Shown here: in pieces, positions 42,726 to 53,900 of the stretch
Numbering within the stretch: position 1 is the stretch's first letter
Layout of the letters: the number at the start of each line of letters is the position of its first letter
Origin: Atopsyche davidsoni
Lineage: Eukaryota > Arthropoda > Insecta > Trichoptera > Hydrobiosidae
Direction: 5' to 3'
Assembly (NCBI GenBank): GCA_022113835.1
Contig: JAILWY010000003.1
Location: 13,973,501 to 14,037,500 of the forward strand
DNA length: 64,000 bases
Notes under the pieces: model-generated
The model's database searches: none
Seen by the model: only the letters and a program-made list of their open reading frames with translations
Told to the model about the DNA's origin: nothing
Translations under genes and position numbers: made by a program

Positions 42726-43559
42726 TAAGACGTAAAAAGTAATTTTCAAGGAAATATAGACTAAAGTTAGTTGTATCTGTACTATGGTAAGGATTAAATG
42801 GTTAGTAAAAGGTGAGAGAAATTTTTTAGGTCGGTCTTTATACTAAACAAAATAAACCGTATTCTCTATCCCTATTGCTTCTCGTACCGAGTCAGCGTAT
42901 TAAATGATTTGAAAGTCAGAGATAACGTTCAATGTGTTTTAACGTTCAAAGTTTTGGCAGGTATTATTGGATGTTTCTTTTATTTGATGTTGTGATTTGA
43001 GTCTTCCAACGTTTCGTCTTCAAAAGGTCAGAAAACTCAAATCACAACACTCAAGAAAAAAGAACATCAGATACAGTTTCGTGACATTATTGAAGTACCG
43101 GATAATAGTATTTCATTTGGTATTATAATGATACAGAGATGGTTGGATTTCTGAGATTATTAATAGTTTCGCCGTTGATGTTATGTTGATTATGGATGTA
43201 GATCAAAAGACTGGCGAAATGTTTGCGTATTCGTTTATTTATATGAATTGGACAAGACAGAATAATACGTGGTTACTGGTCGAGTGCCTGCGTCTCTCTG
43301 TGGGGAGCGCGTTGCGTTATCGCTGGGGTTGTTGTAAAATTAGAAAATGATAACCAAGACCAAAACAAACATAACTTCAATAAATTAGATATTCCATAGC
43401 CTCAATATTTAAACTATTCGAGTCAAAGAAACATTTTTATAATACATACTCACATCAAAGTGGTCTTCACAGAAATAAATTGATGAATTCGTGACTACGT
43501 CTTTCGGGTTTCGCCGTGCGAGCTTAAACCACTTACCTCTTATTATTTTCTTATTTGGA
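42726..43559. other. intergenic with a hammerhead-like remnant
   Basis: Mostly featureless AT-rich sequence. Positions 42989-43048 form an inverted repeat flanking a hammerhead-like core on the minus strand. The part from about 43260 may belong to the leader or LTR of the gypsy remnant that follows, but no second LTR was found. Confidence 0.4.
42989..43048 (-). ncRNA. degenerate hammerhead-like remnant
   Basis: On the minus strand a 14-bp stem (GTTGTGATTTGAGT with ACTCAAATCACAAC) encloses TTTTGAAGACGAAACGTT. That is a CUGAAGA-like box directly joined to a GAAAC box and GTT. Stem II is missing, so it should be inactive. Confidence 0.35.
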
Positions 43560-43652
43560 ACTGTTGTCTATGGGAAGCGTCGCGATGGCAACATCACGGG
43601 GAAGGCCGGGAAGAGGAGCGAGCAGTAGGATCAAGCCCTCCGGAACATCAAC

Positions 43653-45156
43653 ATGCCTCGCCGACAACAGTCTCCGCGACAGAAGACGAAGGCGGACGGA
43701 GATCCGCAATTGCCACACCAATCTCCACAACAAGCTATTTCGGCAGATGCCGAGAACACAGAAAAGCGCCGTCCGAGGAAGCTGCAAGACTTCGTTAAGC
43801 CATACGATCGGAGCGGCGATTGGGAGACATGGCTCAATCGTCTCAAGAAGATGATGCACGTGTGCGGGGAAAAAGACGTCACGCTGTGGATCCCGATCCT
43901 GCTGGAGGGCGATGCGTTCCGGACCTTCTTGGCACTTTCGGACGAGGTGGCCACGGACGAAGAAAGACTCGTCGCGGCACTCCGGAGCGCGTTCAATCCT
44001 CGCCCGATAGCGTCGATCGCCGCGTTTTCCACGTGGCAGTTTCAAGAGCAGGAAACGGTGGAAGCAAACATGGCGGAGTTGAAGCGTTTCGCCTCCGCGA
44101 CCGGGATGACAGGCCGTCCGGTTCTATACAAATTCATTCAGGGCCTGCCCAGCGGCGTATCAAAGGACGCGCAGTCGTGGTTGGGCGACAACGTGCCTGA
44201 TGAGGAAGAATTAATAAGGCAGACCCGCGTGCTTGTGAGTGCGCGAGCAATGCGAGGAGACGCGAAGATGCGTGAGGACACGGCTTCACCTGCAGTCGCT
44301 CCACCACCCGAAGTCGCTCCTCCGACGCGGAAACATCATGACAGACTCAGTGACCGTCGCCAGCTGGCTCAATTTAACCCTGACGAGGGACGCAAGAGTG
44401 CGAACGTCTGGTGCTGCTGAGATGCTGGTGAGAAGAAGGCTGGCGTTACTGAGAGAAATCATCGACACCTACAACGTGTCGATCTCAGTGGTGCGAGTAA
44501 GCTCCGCCGAGAATAAGGCTGACCCACTAACGAGGGTAAAGAGCTCGTGGCTGCAAGAGTCGACGGAGAAGCACGCCTGCGCGGCATTGGCAGGCCAGCT
44601 GCATGACGCTCACCACTTTGGAGTAGACCGAACGCTGTGCCTCGCCAGACTGGTGGACCCATCGGTGAGCAGGAAGGAAGTGGAGCGTCTGGTTGACTCA
44701 TGTGTGCGATGCAGGGTCATCGATCCGGCGCCAGTCACTCATGAGGGAGGGAACCTGAGTGTGAAAGATCCATGGGTCAGACTGGCCATGGACGTGACAC
44801 ACTACAGCGGAGAGGCCTTCCTCACCCTGGTAGATTGCGGTCCCGGGCGCTTCGCGATCTGGAAAAGGATCACAGTGGAAAGCGGAGCCGAGGTGAGCAG
44901 GTTCCTTGAGGAACTATTTAGGGAACGAGGACCGCCCTTCGAGCTGTTGATGGACAACGGAACAGCGTTTCGCTCACGGCAGGTGGAAGAGATCTGCAAA
45001 TCTTGGGGAGTATCCAGACGATTCCGAGCGGCCTATCGGCCGTCTGGGAACGGCATTGTGGAACGGAATCACCGCACTGTGAAGAGGACCGCTGCGAGGG
45101 CAGGCATATCCCCCCTTATGGCCGTCTTCTGGTACAATTTTATTCAAAAATATTAA
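43653..45156 (+). pseudogene. gypsy-type retrotransposon remnant: gag joined to RNase H end and integrase
   Basis: 43653-44420 is a gag frame (matrix/capsid-like, DFVKPYDRSGDWETWLNRLK). Frame 44239-45156, in another phase, encodes the end of an RNase H region (DSVTVASWLN, ENKADPLTRV), a zinc-binding integrase head (HHFGVDRT, CVRCRV) and the integrase core (AMDVTHYSGEAFLTLVDC, LMDNGTAF, YRPSGNGIVERNHRT). Protease, RT and most of RNase H are missing at a junction near 44330. It is cut off at 45156 by a short-repeat fragment. GC-rich codon use contrasts with the AT-rich surroundings. Confidence 0.8.
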
Positions 45157-45205
45157 AATGGAATTCCACCAAGTACTCTCTGTCAAAAATATTGAATTGA
45201 TTACA
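45150..45205 (-). repeat. terminal fragment of the short dispersed repeat
   Basis: Carries the block TTAAAATGGAATTCCACC and the following GTACTCTCTGTC shared with 33847 and 35589. It joins the gypsy remnant to piggyBac element 3. Confidence 0.6.
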
Positions 45206-47340
45206 AGTTCTTAGAAGATATAAGTAATATTGACGAAGAGTTTTCGGTAATTGATCAAGATGATTTTTGTGAAAATGAAGATATACAGGTTGGAAATGAT
45301 CTACTAGACAAGAGTTTGAATGTACAGTTACTGACGATGAAGAGGAAAATATTGTGAATATATGTCGTGGACAAAAAAAAAGTGAGATTACTCTGAAAAA
45401 GAGATATAAAAAAAATGAACAGCATGTTACAATTGGTGGAACTATTTGGAAAGAAATACAAATAGGTTGTACACCTGGAAGATCACCACTTCATAACATT
45501 TTCAGGCAAGAAGTAGGCCCCACAGAATATGCAAAACGTCATATTATGAAGGGTACAGTTAAAACTGCATTTTCGTTGATAATTGACCACCGTGCTATGA
45601 ACCATATAAGAATATGCACAATAGAAGAAGCAAAGAGAGTATTAGGAACCGATTGGAGTTTATCTCAAGAGAAATTAGATGCATTTATTGCAATTTTATA
45701 TGCACGAGGTGCATATCGAGCAAATAATTCAATAGTTTCTTTTTTGTGGAATAACATATGGGGGCCTAAATTTTTCTCAGAAACTATGAGCAAAAATAAT
45801 AATACATAAATTCTCAAATTTATCCGTTTCGATAAAAAAGTGAACGGAGCCAACTTTTGAAAACAGACCAATTCGCCATATCTATGATTTGGAATAAATT
45901 CATTGAGAACAGCTGTACGGGACGTCGGCCGCCAGTGTTAAGCAAGTATTTGCGTGACTGTACGGAAAGTTTTCCGTCTGTACATGGTGAAAAGAGCTGC
46001 TCCACTTCGGAGAATAAGCATGAGTCACGTCGCGGAAACTTTCCGTCCGATGAGTCACGCATAAAAATACATGTTGAGAACCAGCGGCGTGGCCGGAGCG
46101 GCCACCGCTCGCAGCTCAAGGGCCCATGGCATTGTATGCACGGCCCGGATGCGCCGCGCTTGAGGATCGCCGGTGTGACTCGACCGGCGGTCGCCCGGTA
46201 CTAAGGTATATCCCGCGCGGTGTTCGCACAGGATATGCCCCCCCTATATCTATGGCAAATTATCAAATAAAGGGCAGTGTGAAAAATTGAGCGTTTGAAT
46301 TACTACCTCCCTGTTCCAGTTGAAATCTACATTTAAATTCTTTACGATACCAGGCCCTTATGGTACAGTTCAAAATGTGTATCTAGTACATCAGCCAAAA
46401 CTGTTGCTAATATTACTGTAGACGAACAGCTATTTCTAACTAAAGAAAGATGTAGATTTATGCAATACATGCCTAACAAGTCTGATAAATTTGGAATCAA
46501 ATCTTGGTTAGCATTGGACGTCGATAGCAAATACATCATAAATGCAATTCCATATCTAGGAAAATATGAAAATAAGCCCTCTTCAGTACCACTCACTGAA
46601 TATGTTGTATTCAAACTCATTGAACCATTTACGGGTTGCGGAAGAGCTATAACCACTGACAACTTCTTTATAAGCAAATCCCTAGCAACACAACTGCTAG
46701 TGAAAAAAACTACGTTAGTTGGAACTATCCGCTCAAATAAAAGGGAATTACCAATAATTGCGAAGCAAAAGAAAGATGATATGAAACGCTTTTCAACAAA
46801 ATCTAAGTCTTGCAGATGGCCTCCAAGTATTTTCAATATCCTTGATTTGGCTGGCATAAATGCCTGGATTTTGTACAAGCAAATGACAGGAGAAAATATC
46901 TCGAGACAAGATATTTTTCTCCAGTTAGCAGTAGAACTTGCCGCCGATTTTCGAGAAGCTCGTAAACTACCAAAAGAAAGAATAAATACGAAAGGGACAT
47001 TGCCTAAATCTACTTCAGATTCTTATCAATGTAAGACGTGTCAAATAGGTTATTGTAACGAAAATAAAACTATAAAAATTTGTTCTAAGTGTGAAAAATA
47101 TGTTTGCGGAAAATGTACAATGGAGACACCTGTATATGTAAAAAATGCTATGAACAATGAATCAAAAATTATTTTTCTTTGAGTATGTAATAAAAATCGT
47201 TAATATACATTTTTGTTTAGTTATAATAAAGTTACTATGTTTATTTCCTTCTTACATACATATTTCATAGAAAACATAAAGAGGGGTCATTTGACCCGTA
47301 GAAATATATATATATCAAGTGCTGGTACGTTTAGTGTTAA
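45206..47340 (+). pseudogene. piggyBac-type transposase pseudogene (element 3)
   Basis: Broken reading frame of a piggyBac-like DDE transposase: an acidic N-terminal region, 45354-45809 (WSLSQEKLDAFIAILYARGA, NNIWGPKFF), a break with a GC-rich insertion at about 45912-46318, then 46460-47182 (TVDEQLF before it, ALDVDSKYIINAIPYLGK, AITTDNFF, CRWPPSIFNILDLAGINAW). It ends with a Cys-rich domain (CKTCQIGYC, CSKCEKYVCGKC). The stretch that normally carries the third catalytic Asp is missing between NKRELPII and RFSTKSKSCRWP. The right end is marked by TTAA at 47337-47340. The left end is not found. Confidence 0.85.
45912..46318. mobile_element. GC-rich insertion of unknown type inside piggyBac element 3
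   Basis: About 400 bp of GC-rich sequence interrupts the transposase frame. It has internal similar blocks (ACGGAAAGTTTTCCGTCTG and GGAAACTTTCCGTCCGATG). The boundaries are approximate and no coding frame is convincing. Confidence 0.4.
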
Positions 47341-47344
47341 AAAA

Positions 47345-47476
47345 AATGTGTACGCCATTAAGCCTCGGACCATTGACGAGCTCAAGACAAACATTTGTGC
47401 CAAAATAATTGCTATACCGCCCGAGATGCTCGAAAAAGTGATGGAAAACTCAGCAAAAAGGGCACATTTTGCTTGA
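47345..47476 (+). pseudogene. 3' end fragment of a Tc1/mariner-like transposase
   Basis: A short frame (VYAIKPRTIDELKTNICAKI, IPPEMLEKVMENSAKR) resembles the C terminus found in many insect DD37E-like transposases and transposase-derived ORFs. Only the last about 40 residues are present. Confidence 0.5.
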
Positions 47477-47609
47477 TTGATTTTGTATTCAAAAACTACT
47501 TCAAATAAATTGTAAAAGGCCAAATTAAATAAAAAAATAACCTCATCTATCGGTTGCTTTTTTTAAAAAGTTATTTATTATTCACACACTGACATAAAAT
47601 ATGGTGCAC

Positions 47610-47652
<43 letters not shown>

Positions 47653-47926
47653 TTATATTGTACTAAAGTTGTTAAATTTTATCAGAATTATTTTTAACTG
47701 GAAAAATTAAATAATATAAGCACGATAAAGAAAGAAAAGACGGAGCTTGGAAATTTGAATTGTAGATTTGATCTAAACATAAATATCAATAAAGATCTGT
47801 CGAGTCAAAATTAAAAAAAGTTTCCACTCAGTTTTGATGATAATTTATAAAAAAAACCAAGAACAATAATTCTACTCAGTTTGAATCACAATCAATAGAC
47901 ACACGGGTTCTTAAATTTTATAACTT
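47477..47926. other. intergenic with TA microsatellite
   Basis: AT-rich; (AT)n at about 47616-47650. No gene signal. Confidence 0.6.
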
Positions 47927-48208
47927 TTACTCGAATATGTAACCTCTCCGTTTTAAATCTTCTCTGGCCTCGACAATTTGATTGTGTATTTCTTCAGCAG
48001 CTATTTTACAATCGTTGAAGGTTAACGTTCTGTAGAATACGACACTCGCGGCATAGAGAGCGAAAAGAGCGAGGAGTATCGCCGGACAGGGCATGATGAG
48101 GAACATCCAGGAGTCCAGGCAGCGAGGCGCGCGGCCCGAGGCGGCCGCCAGCCACGCGCCCAGCAGCACCGCCGCCGCTCCCAGCCACTCCAAGAGCTTC
48201 GTCATCAC
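47927..48208 (-). CDS. Dpm3: dolichol-phosphate mannosyltransferase subunit 3
   Basis: Small ER membrane protein that tethers and stabilises the catalytic DPM1 subunit of dolichol-phosphate-mannose synthase, which supplies mannose for GPI anchors, N-glycans and O-mannosylation. The 93-residue single exon matches the family's usual size (human 92). Two hydrophobic segments (residues about 7-24 and 38-59) precede the conserved cytosolic tail TFNDCKIAAEEIHNQI and EAREDLKRRGYIF, which corresponds to the coiled DPM1-binding end. The start is the second of two adjacent Met codons or the first; both fit. Head to head with the XPD gene. Confidence 0.95.
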   Translation of the reverse strand: MMTKLLEWLGAAAVLLGAWLAAASGRAPRCLDSWMFLIMPCPAILLALFALYAASVVFYRTLTFNDCKIAAEEIHNQIVEAREDLKRRGYIFE

Positions 48209-49552
48209 CTGAAAGCCCCCGTCATCCCCCTCATTAACTACACAAGTTTATCTGTAGAATATCAATCAAATTGAATTAAAAGTCACACAATTCGACCACC
48301 ATTTTGGGCTTTTAAACTTCTTATTTCGTATATTCGATAAATAGTCTGCCAATAAAATAATTTCTAAATAAGTGTCAATTTGATTTAAGTAAACGTTAAC
48401 AACGAACCCGACCGTTTGATTGAGAATTGAATTCTTTCAAATCTGGATTTAATTCACAATCTGATCTTGAATTAAATTCAAGAATGACGTCTCTTCATAA
48501 TAAACGTCAGTGCCAAAACACAAATTAGTGTAAACGTGTAGTTGGAGAAATGTCAGCTCGCGAGCGCAGCTGTGGAGGGGCAAAGACATAACGTATGAAA
48601 ACATATTGTATACGTTATAAACATACAAACGGTGAAAAATGTGAATTTATTAGATACTTCATGGTAATCGCTGACAAGATACACTTATATTTTTGTTGTA
48701 ATTATACTTTGATTTTAGTATAAACTGTTTTACAGTAGTAACATTTGAACGTAGCCGCTTACTGGGTCAAATTTTTGCGCGTTAGTACTAATTAGTCTGA
48801 TTTAAAAAGTCAAGAATATTCGTTATTATTTAATTTTAATATCAAGTGAATAGTTATTTTGTATTCAATACTTTTGACAGAGAGCCCTTGGTGGAATTAC
48901 ATTTTAATAATTTAAATAAAACACCACCTAACGATCATTACATCTCAATCTAACAACCGATTCCTCCCTATTTAACAATTGTTCACTTAATTGTTGCATG
49001 TTATTCAAAAATCCTCACTCAGTTTGATAATGCCAACGAAGTAAAAGGTTAGCAAAACCGGTCACCAATAAAATTAAAGATGTGGAAAAATCTTGTTTAT
49101 GTTATTCCAGAAGAGCGTCGGGATGCTATATAAAGAGCCTCATACCTTTAGGTATCGAGACAGTAACCACGTATATTTATCCTTCCATGTAGTTATTATA
49201 AATAAAGTACGAATACGTAAATTATTTCGTCAGCCTTCTGATTTCCAACCTTACATCAATCCTGCAATCTCCACATCTCACCAAGATTATATCTTTGGCA
49301 AAATTAATGTCTTCTGCATTGACTTTTACCTGCGGCAAAACTATTTTAATGATTCCTACTATTTTTCTTCGACGAAATTATATTTTGAAAAAGATAATAT
49401 TAATCCACAAAACGGGTAGCAACCGGTCAAATGACAAATTAGAAATTATAATTTTATCCACATTTCCACTGACAAAGCTTAACATTTGACTAGCTAGCTT
49501 TGAAATAATGTAATTTCTGTGACGTATTTAACGTCATCCCGTAAATACTTTT
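48209..49552. other. intergenic region between Dpm3 and XPD
   Basis: Shared 5' flank of two divergent genes, AT-rich. A copy of the short dispersed repeat lies at about 48880-49095 (GGTGGAATTACATTTTAATA to GTGGAAAAATC). No coding exon recognised; the open frame at 49093-49419 has no recognisable features. Confidence 0.5.
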
Positions 49553-49698
49553 ACACACGTAGCAAAAAATCGCGCCACCAACTTGCAGTTAGCCAATAGC
49601 GTCCTACACTTTAGGCAGAACCATAAAAAAAACACCCGAAATAAAGGGACGCTATTGGCTAGCTGCAAGTTGGTGGCGCGATTGTTGCTACGTGTGTG
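49553..49698. repeat. foldback MITE, copy 3
   Basis: Near-palindrome with ends TACACACGTAGCAAAAAATC and CGATTGTTGCTACGTGTGTG; same family as 40669 and 41001. It lies just upstream of the likely XPD first exon. Confidence 0.8.
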
Positions 49699-50953
49699 GA
49701 GGCCTTTACCTCTCCTGGTGCGCGCTCTCTCTGGTCTGCGCTCTCCCTGGCCCGCGCTCTCTCTGGTCTTAGCTCTAACCTCACTTTAGTGGACTTGTTT
49801 ACCGGCAGAATGAAGTAATTACTAATACAACTCTGGTTTCATTTCTACGTTGAGATATTCTTATAATTTTTCAATAAGAGCATATTTTGATTAAAAATAA
49901 ATATATACGTTTTAAGATATATATATATATATATATACGTTTAAATATGTAAATATACGTTTAAATATGTATATATACGTTTCAAGATTTATATATACGT
50001 TTCAAGATGTATATATAGGTGTAATATTTGTTTAACTACATTTTACAAAATTATTTATATTGTTCTATAGCTATAAAGTTTATCATATAAATTATACATT
50101 CTCTACTAATAAATAAATTAGTATCAGTTTTTGGTGTAAGGTATAATCAATATGTGTGTAGTAGTTGTTTTTTTTTAATACCTACGAACAATAATAAATG
50201 TTTCTTTTAAATTAAGAAAGTTTTTTGTACAAGTAATTCTAACTTTATCTCTGAAATGTGAATATGTACGTATTGAGTGGACCAAAAACATATTTATGGG
50301 CCTAATGAATATTCATGCTGTTTATTATTTTTAAACGAATTTGGGAATTTTTCAAATTAACTTAAAATTAATATTATATTTATGAATTATATGAATTTAT
50401 GTATGTTCAGCAATATTTAATACAATTTGGTTCTTCAGGACACATAGTTACCTATTACGCTAAATAAAGCTACATAGGGGAAAAGTAACTTGAATAGTAA
50501 TTTAGCAAGTTTTCAAATTTTTAGAAAATCAGTAAAGCTGTGAAAGGTAGCAATGTATGCAATGACATTCTCATTAAATAAGACCTTTTTCCAACTGAGC
50601 CAAAGTTGTATGAAGTAACATTCGATATGTGTGATGACTGAAAAAGCTATTTGAAGTCTAAATCTACAATTTATCTCGGGTCAAAGAGATCTGTTTTATT
50701 TGTCAACCTTGGCTGATTTCTTTCAGTTTTTTTTATTATTTATGGTCGAGTAGTAATCCTTAAAGACGACCAGTACATATTGTTATTTCATTACTTTTAC
50801 AGCTGACAAAAATTCTCAAACACACACGTGTGTATGATTGTGAAATTTTGTTATAAATATAAATTGAACTGATATATTCACTATAAACTGATTTATAGTG
50901 AAAATTGTGATTAAATAATTTTTTATGCTTACTTGTATTTTTTTCAAACTTAG

Positions 50954-53900
50954 GTTGAGCGTTGATGGATTGCTTGTTTATTTTCCGTATGACTATATAT
51001 ATCCTGAACAATATGCCTATATGTTGGAGCTCAAGCGCAGTCTGGACGCCAAGGTAGGCGGAGGTAGAGTGTGATTGTGGACAGAGAAAGCACATGGCAT
51101 TTTAGGAGTTTACTCAAGTATCACTTTGTTTTTAGGGTCACTGCCTGCTGGAGATGCCGTCAGGAACTGGTAAGACCGTGTCTCTCCTGTCGCTCATCGT
51201 GGCATATATGATTCAAAATCCTCACCAAGTTAGGTTGTTATAATCAGTTAAATTTTGCACCTTTTGTTAAATTTGCTTCAGCGATTCTTAAATGCTAAAT
51301 ATATAAAATAATCTTTCAGAAAGTTGATATACTGCTCCCGAACTGTTCCTGAAATTGAAAAAGTCATTGAAGAATTGAAAAATCTTATTAATTATTATGA
51401 AAAAAACACTGGGGAAAAACCCAGTATCACAGGATTAGTTCTCAGCTCTCGGAAGAATATGTGCGTTCATCCAGAGGTACGGCTCATCATAAATCGCAGA
51501 ACGTAGATATGACAAATTACTAATACTTTTGTCCTTGTGGCAGGTGTCGCGAGAAAGAGAAGGCAAGTCTGTGGACGGGAAGTGCTATTCACTCACTGCC
51601 AGTTACATTCGCCAGAAGAATCAAGTGGATCCCAACACTCCCATTTGTTAGTAAAATTTGAAGTTTGAAATATGGGAATCCAAGAAGAAAGCTTATTAGT
51701 CTTGTTCGCTTATTTATATGATGTTTTGTAATTCCTTATGGGTTTTGGATGTAATTTTTATAATTTGTTATCCTGTTGTCTTCCATTTCATAGTTTAATT
51801 TTTTTCATTGAAATTCTTGCAACAGATAATTATTACCGAATCAGGCTTTTTTACAATTACAATTAACTAAAGAGCAAATTTTTTGAATCTGAGATCTTTA
51901 AAATATTACATATGTTAATTTATTGCGTAGATATTATGTAAGTACAAAATGTTAGAAATCAATTCTAATTTTGAATAGGTTCGTAGGTTTTGATGGACGT
52001 TGTATTTTTGAGAGAGAGTACTTGGTGGAGTTCCATCTTAATATTTTAAATAAAATACTTGAGTGATTTTTCCACACATTAATTTTTATTGGTGAAACCG
52101 GTCATCAATAAAAATATACATGTGGAAAAATCACTCAAGTATTTTGATTAAAATATTAGAATAATTAATGCACAGCCTTTAAGGCATTGGTGGCCAATCT
52201 TTTTTCAACAGCCGGGCCAGATTAAGGAAATGAGTTTTCCTACCGTGCCGTACAACAAAATGTCATTTAATATACAAAGCAAGCAATAAATATAGTGTTT
52301 TTGAAGAAGATACAACAAAAATGTAAATTAAACATATTTATTAGATTAGAGTTAGGCAATACAAAAAATAATATTATAAAATAATCAAAATATTATAAAT
52401 TTTAGTGAGATGTCTGATATTGTTTGTCAGAAATAAGTGCATCAAGAAAAAATATTTGCATATGCTCCGCGGGCCAAAAGTAAACAACCCGCGGGGTACA
52501 TGTGGCCTGCGGGGCGCGGGTTGGCCACCCATGCTTTAAAGTCAAATATGATGTGCGAAATGAGAAGAAAAAAAGTACTTCAAATATTAAAACATTTGGC
52601 TACCGTGTGAATCTAAAAAAATATTCCTAGCACAATCAGTCTTTTTTTTAAATTTATTTTTTTTATTTAATTAGTCTAGCAATATTGGTCTTTAGAATTT
52701 TGAACAATCATACATTTTTTTAGACAGACATTTAATTTTTTTGTTGACCTTCAGTTTTATTTCATTTTAGGTCAGTTTTATGAAGGCTTTAATGCGGAAG
52801 GAAAAGACACAGTCCTGCCTCATGGTGTCTATACGATTGATGACATCAAGCAATATGGGTCCGACAGAAACTGGTGCCCATACTTTCTGGCAAGACAAGC
52901 GGTAGGGTTGATTGTCACCATGCAGAGCTGACTTAAATACACTCGCAGTAGTAGTGTCTCACTATAGGCAATCATGTTTTTTTAGATTGCTCATGCTGAA
53001 GTCATTGTGTATTCTTATCACTACCTTCTCGATCCTAAAATTGCGGAAGTCGTATCCAAGGGATTGAACAAGGAAGCTGTGGTTGTGTTTGATGAGGCTC
53101 ACAACATTGACAATGTCTGCATAGATTCCATGAGTGTCAAGATTACTCGCAGAGTCATCGAAAGGAGCACCACGGCACTTCAGCAGCTTGAGAAAACGGT
53201 CGCCGAGTGAGCATATTGTTAAGATTTTCCATTGCTCTGTTTACTTTTTGTTGCAACTCTTCATAATTGATTTCACTCGTAGCCTCCGCTCTGAGGACGC
53301 AGCACGTCTCTCTGACGAGTATCAGCGCATGGTAGATGGTCTACGCGAGGCAGCACTCGCACGAGACACCGACTTGCTGCTTGGTGATCCTGTACTTCCC
53401 GACGAGCTGCTGACTGGTATGTTCCTTTCCGTGTTTCTTCCGCATCTCGCTTTACCCGACTTGGAAGTTTACATTAAGTTTTGTCACAGAGGCTGTGCCG
53501 GGAAATATTCGCAATGCAGAGCACTTTATCGGGTTCCTAAAGAGGTTTGTGGAGTACTTGAAAACCAGGTTACGCGTGCAGCATGTTGTGCAAGAAACTC
53601 CAGCTGGCTTTTTGAAGGACGCAGCAGCACGCGTGTGTTTAGAAAGAAAGCCCTTGCGCTTCTGTGCAACACGGCTGTCATCACTGCTGAGAACGTTGGA
53701 GATTCCCGACCCCTCGCATTTCTCTTCACTCACATTGGTTGCTAATCTTGCAGCCCTAGTGGCCACATACACTCGCGGCTTCACAGTTATCATTGAGCCC
53801 TTCGATGACAAGACACCTACGGTCTCCAACCCCGTTCTGTTCTTCAGGTTTGTTTCTATTTATGGTTTCCTAGATTCTCAGTTGTGAGATAACTAGGAGA

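Noticed and set aside
53134..53745. 203-codon open frame running through XPD introns
   Set aside because: It crosses exon-intron borders that are fixed by the conserved XPD protein and is out of frame with it.
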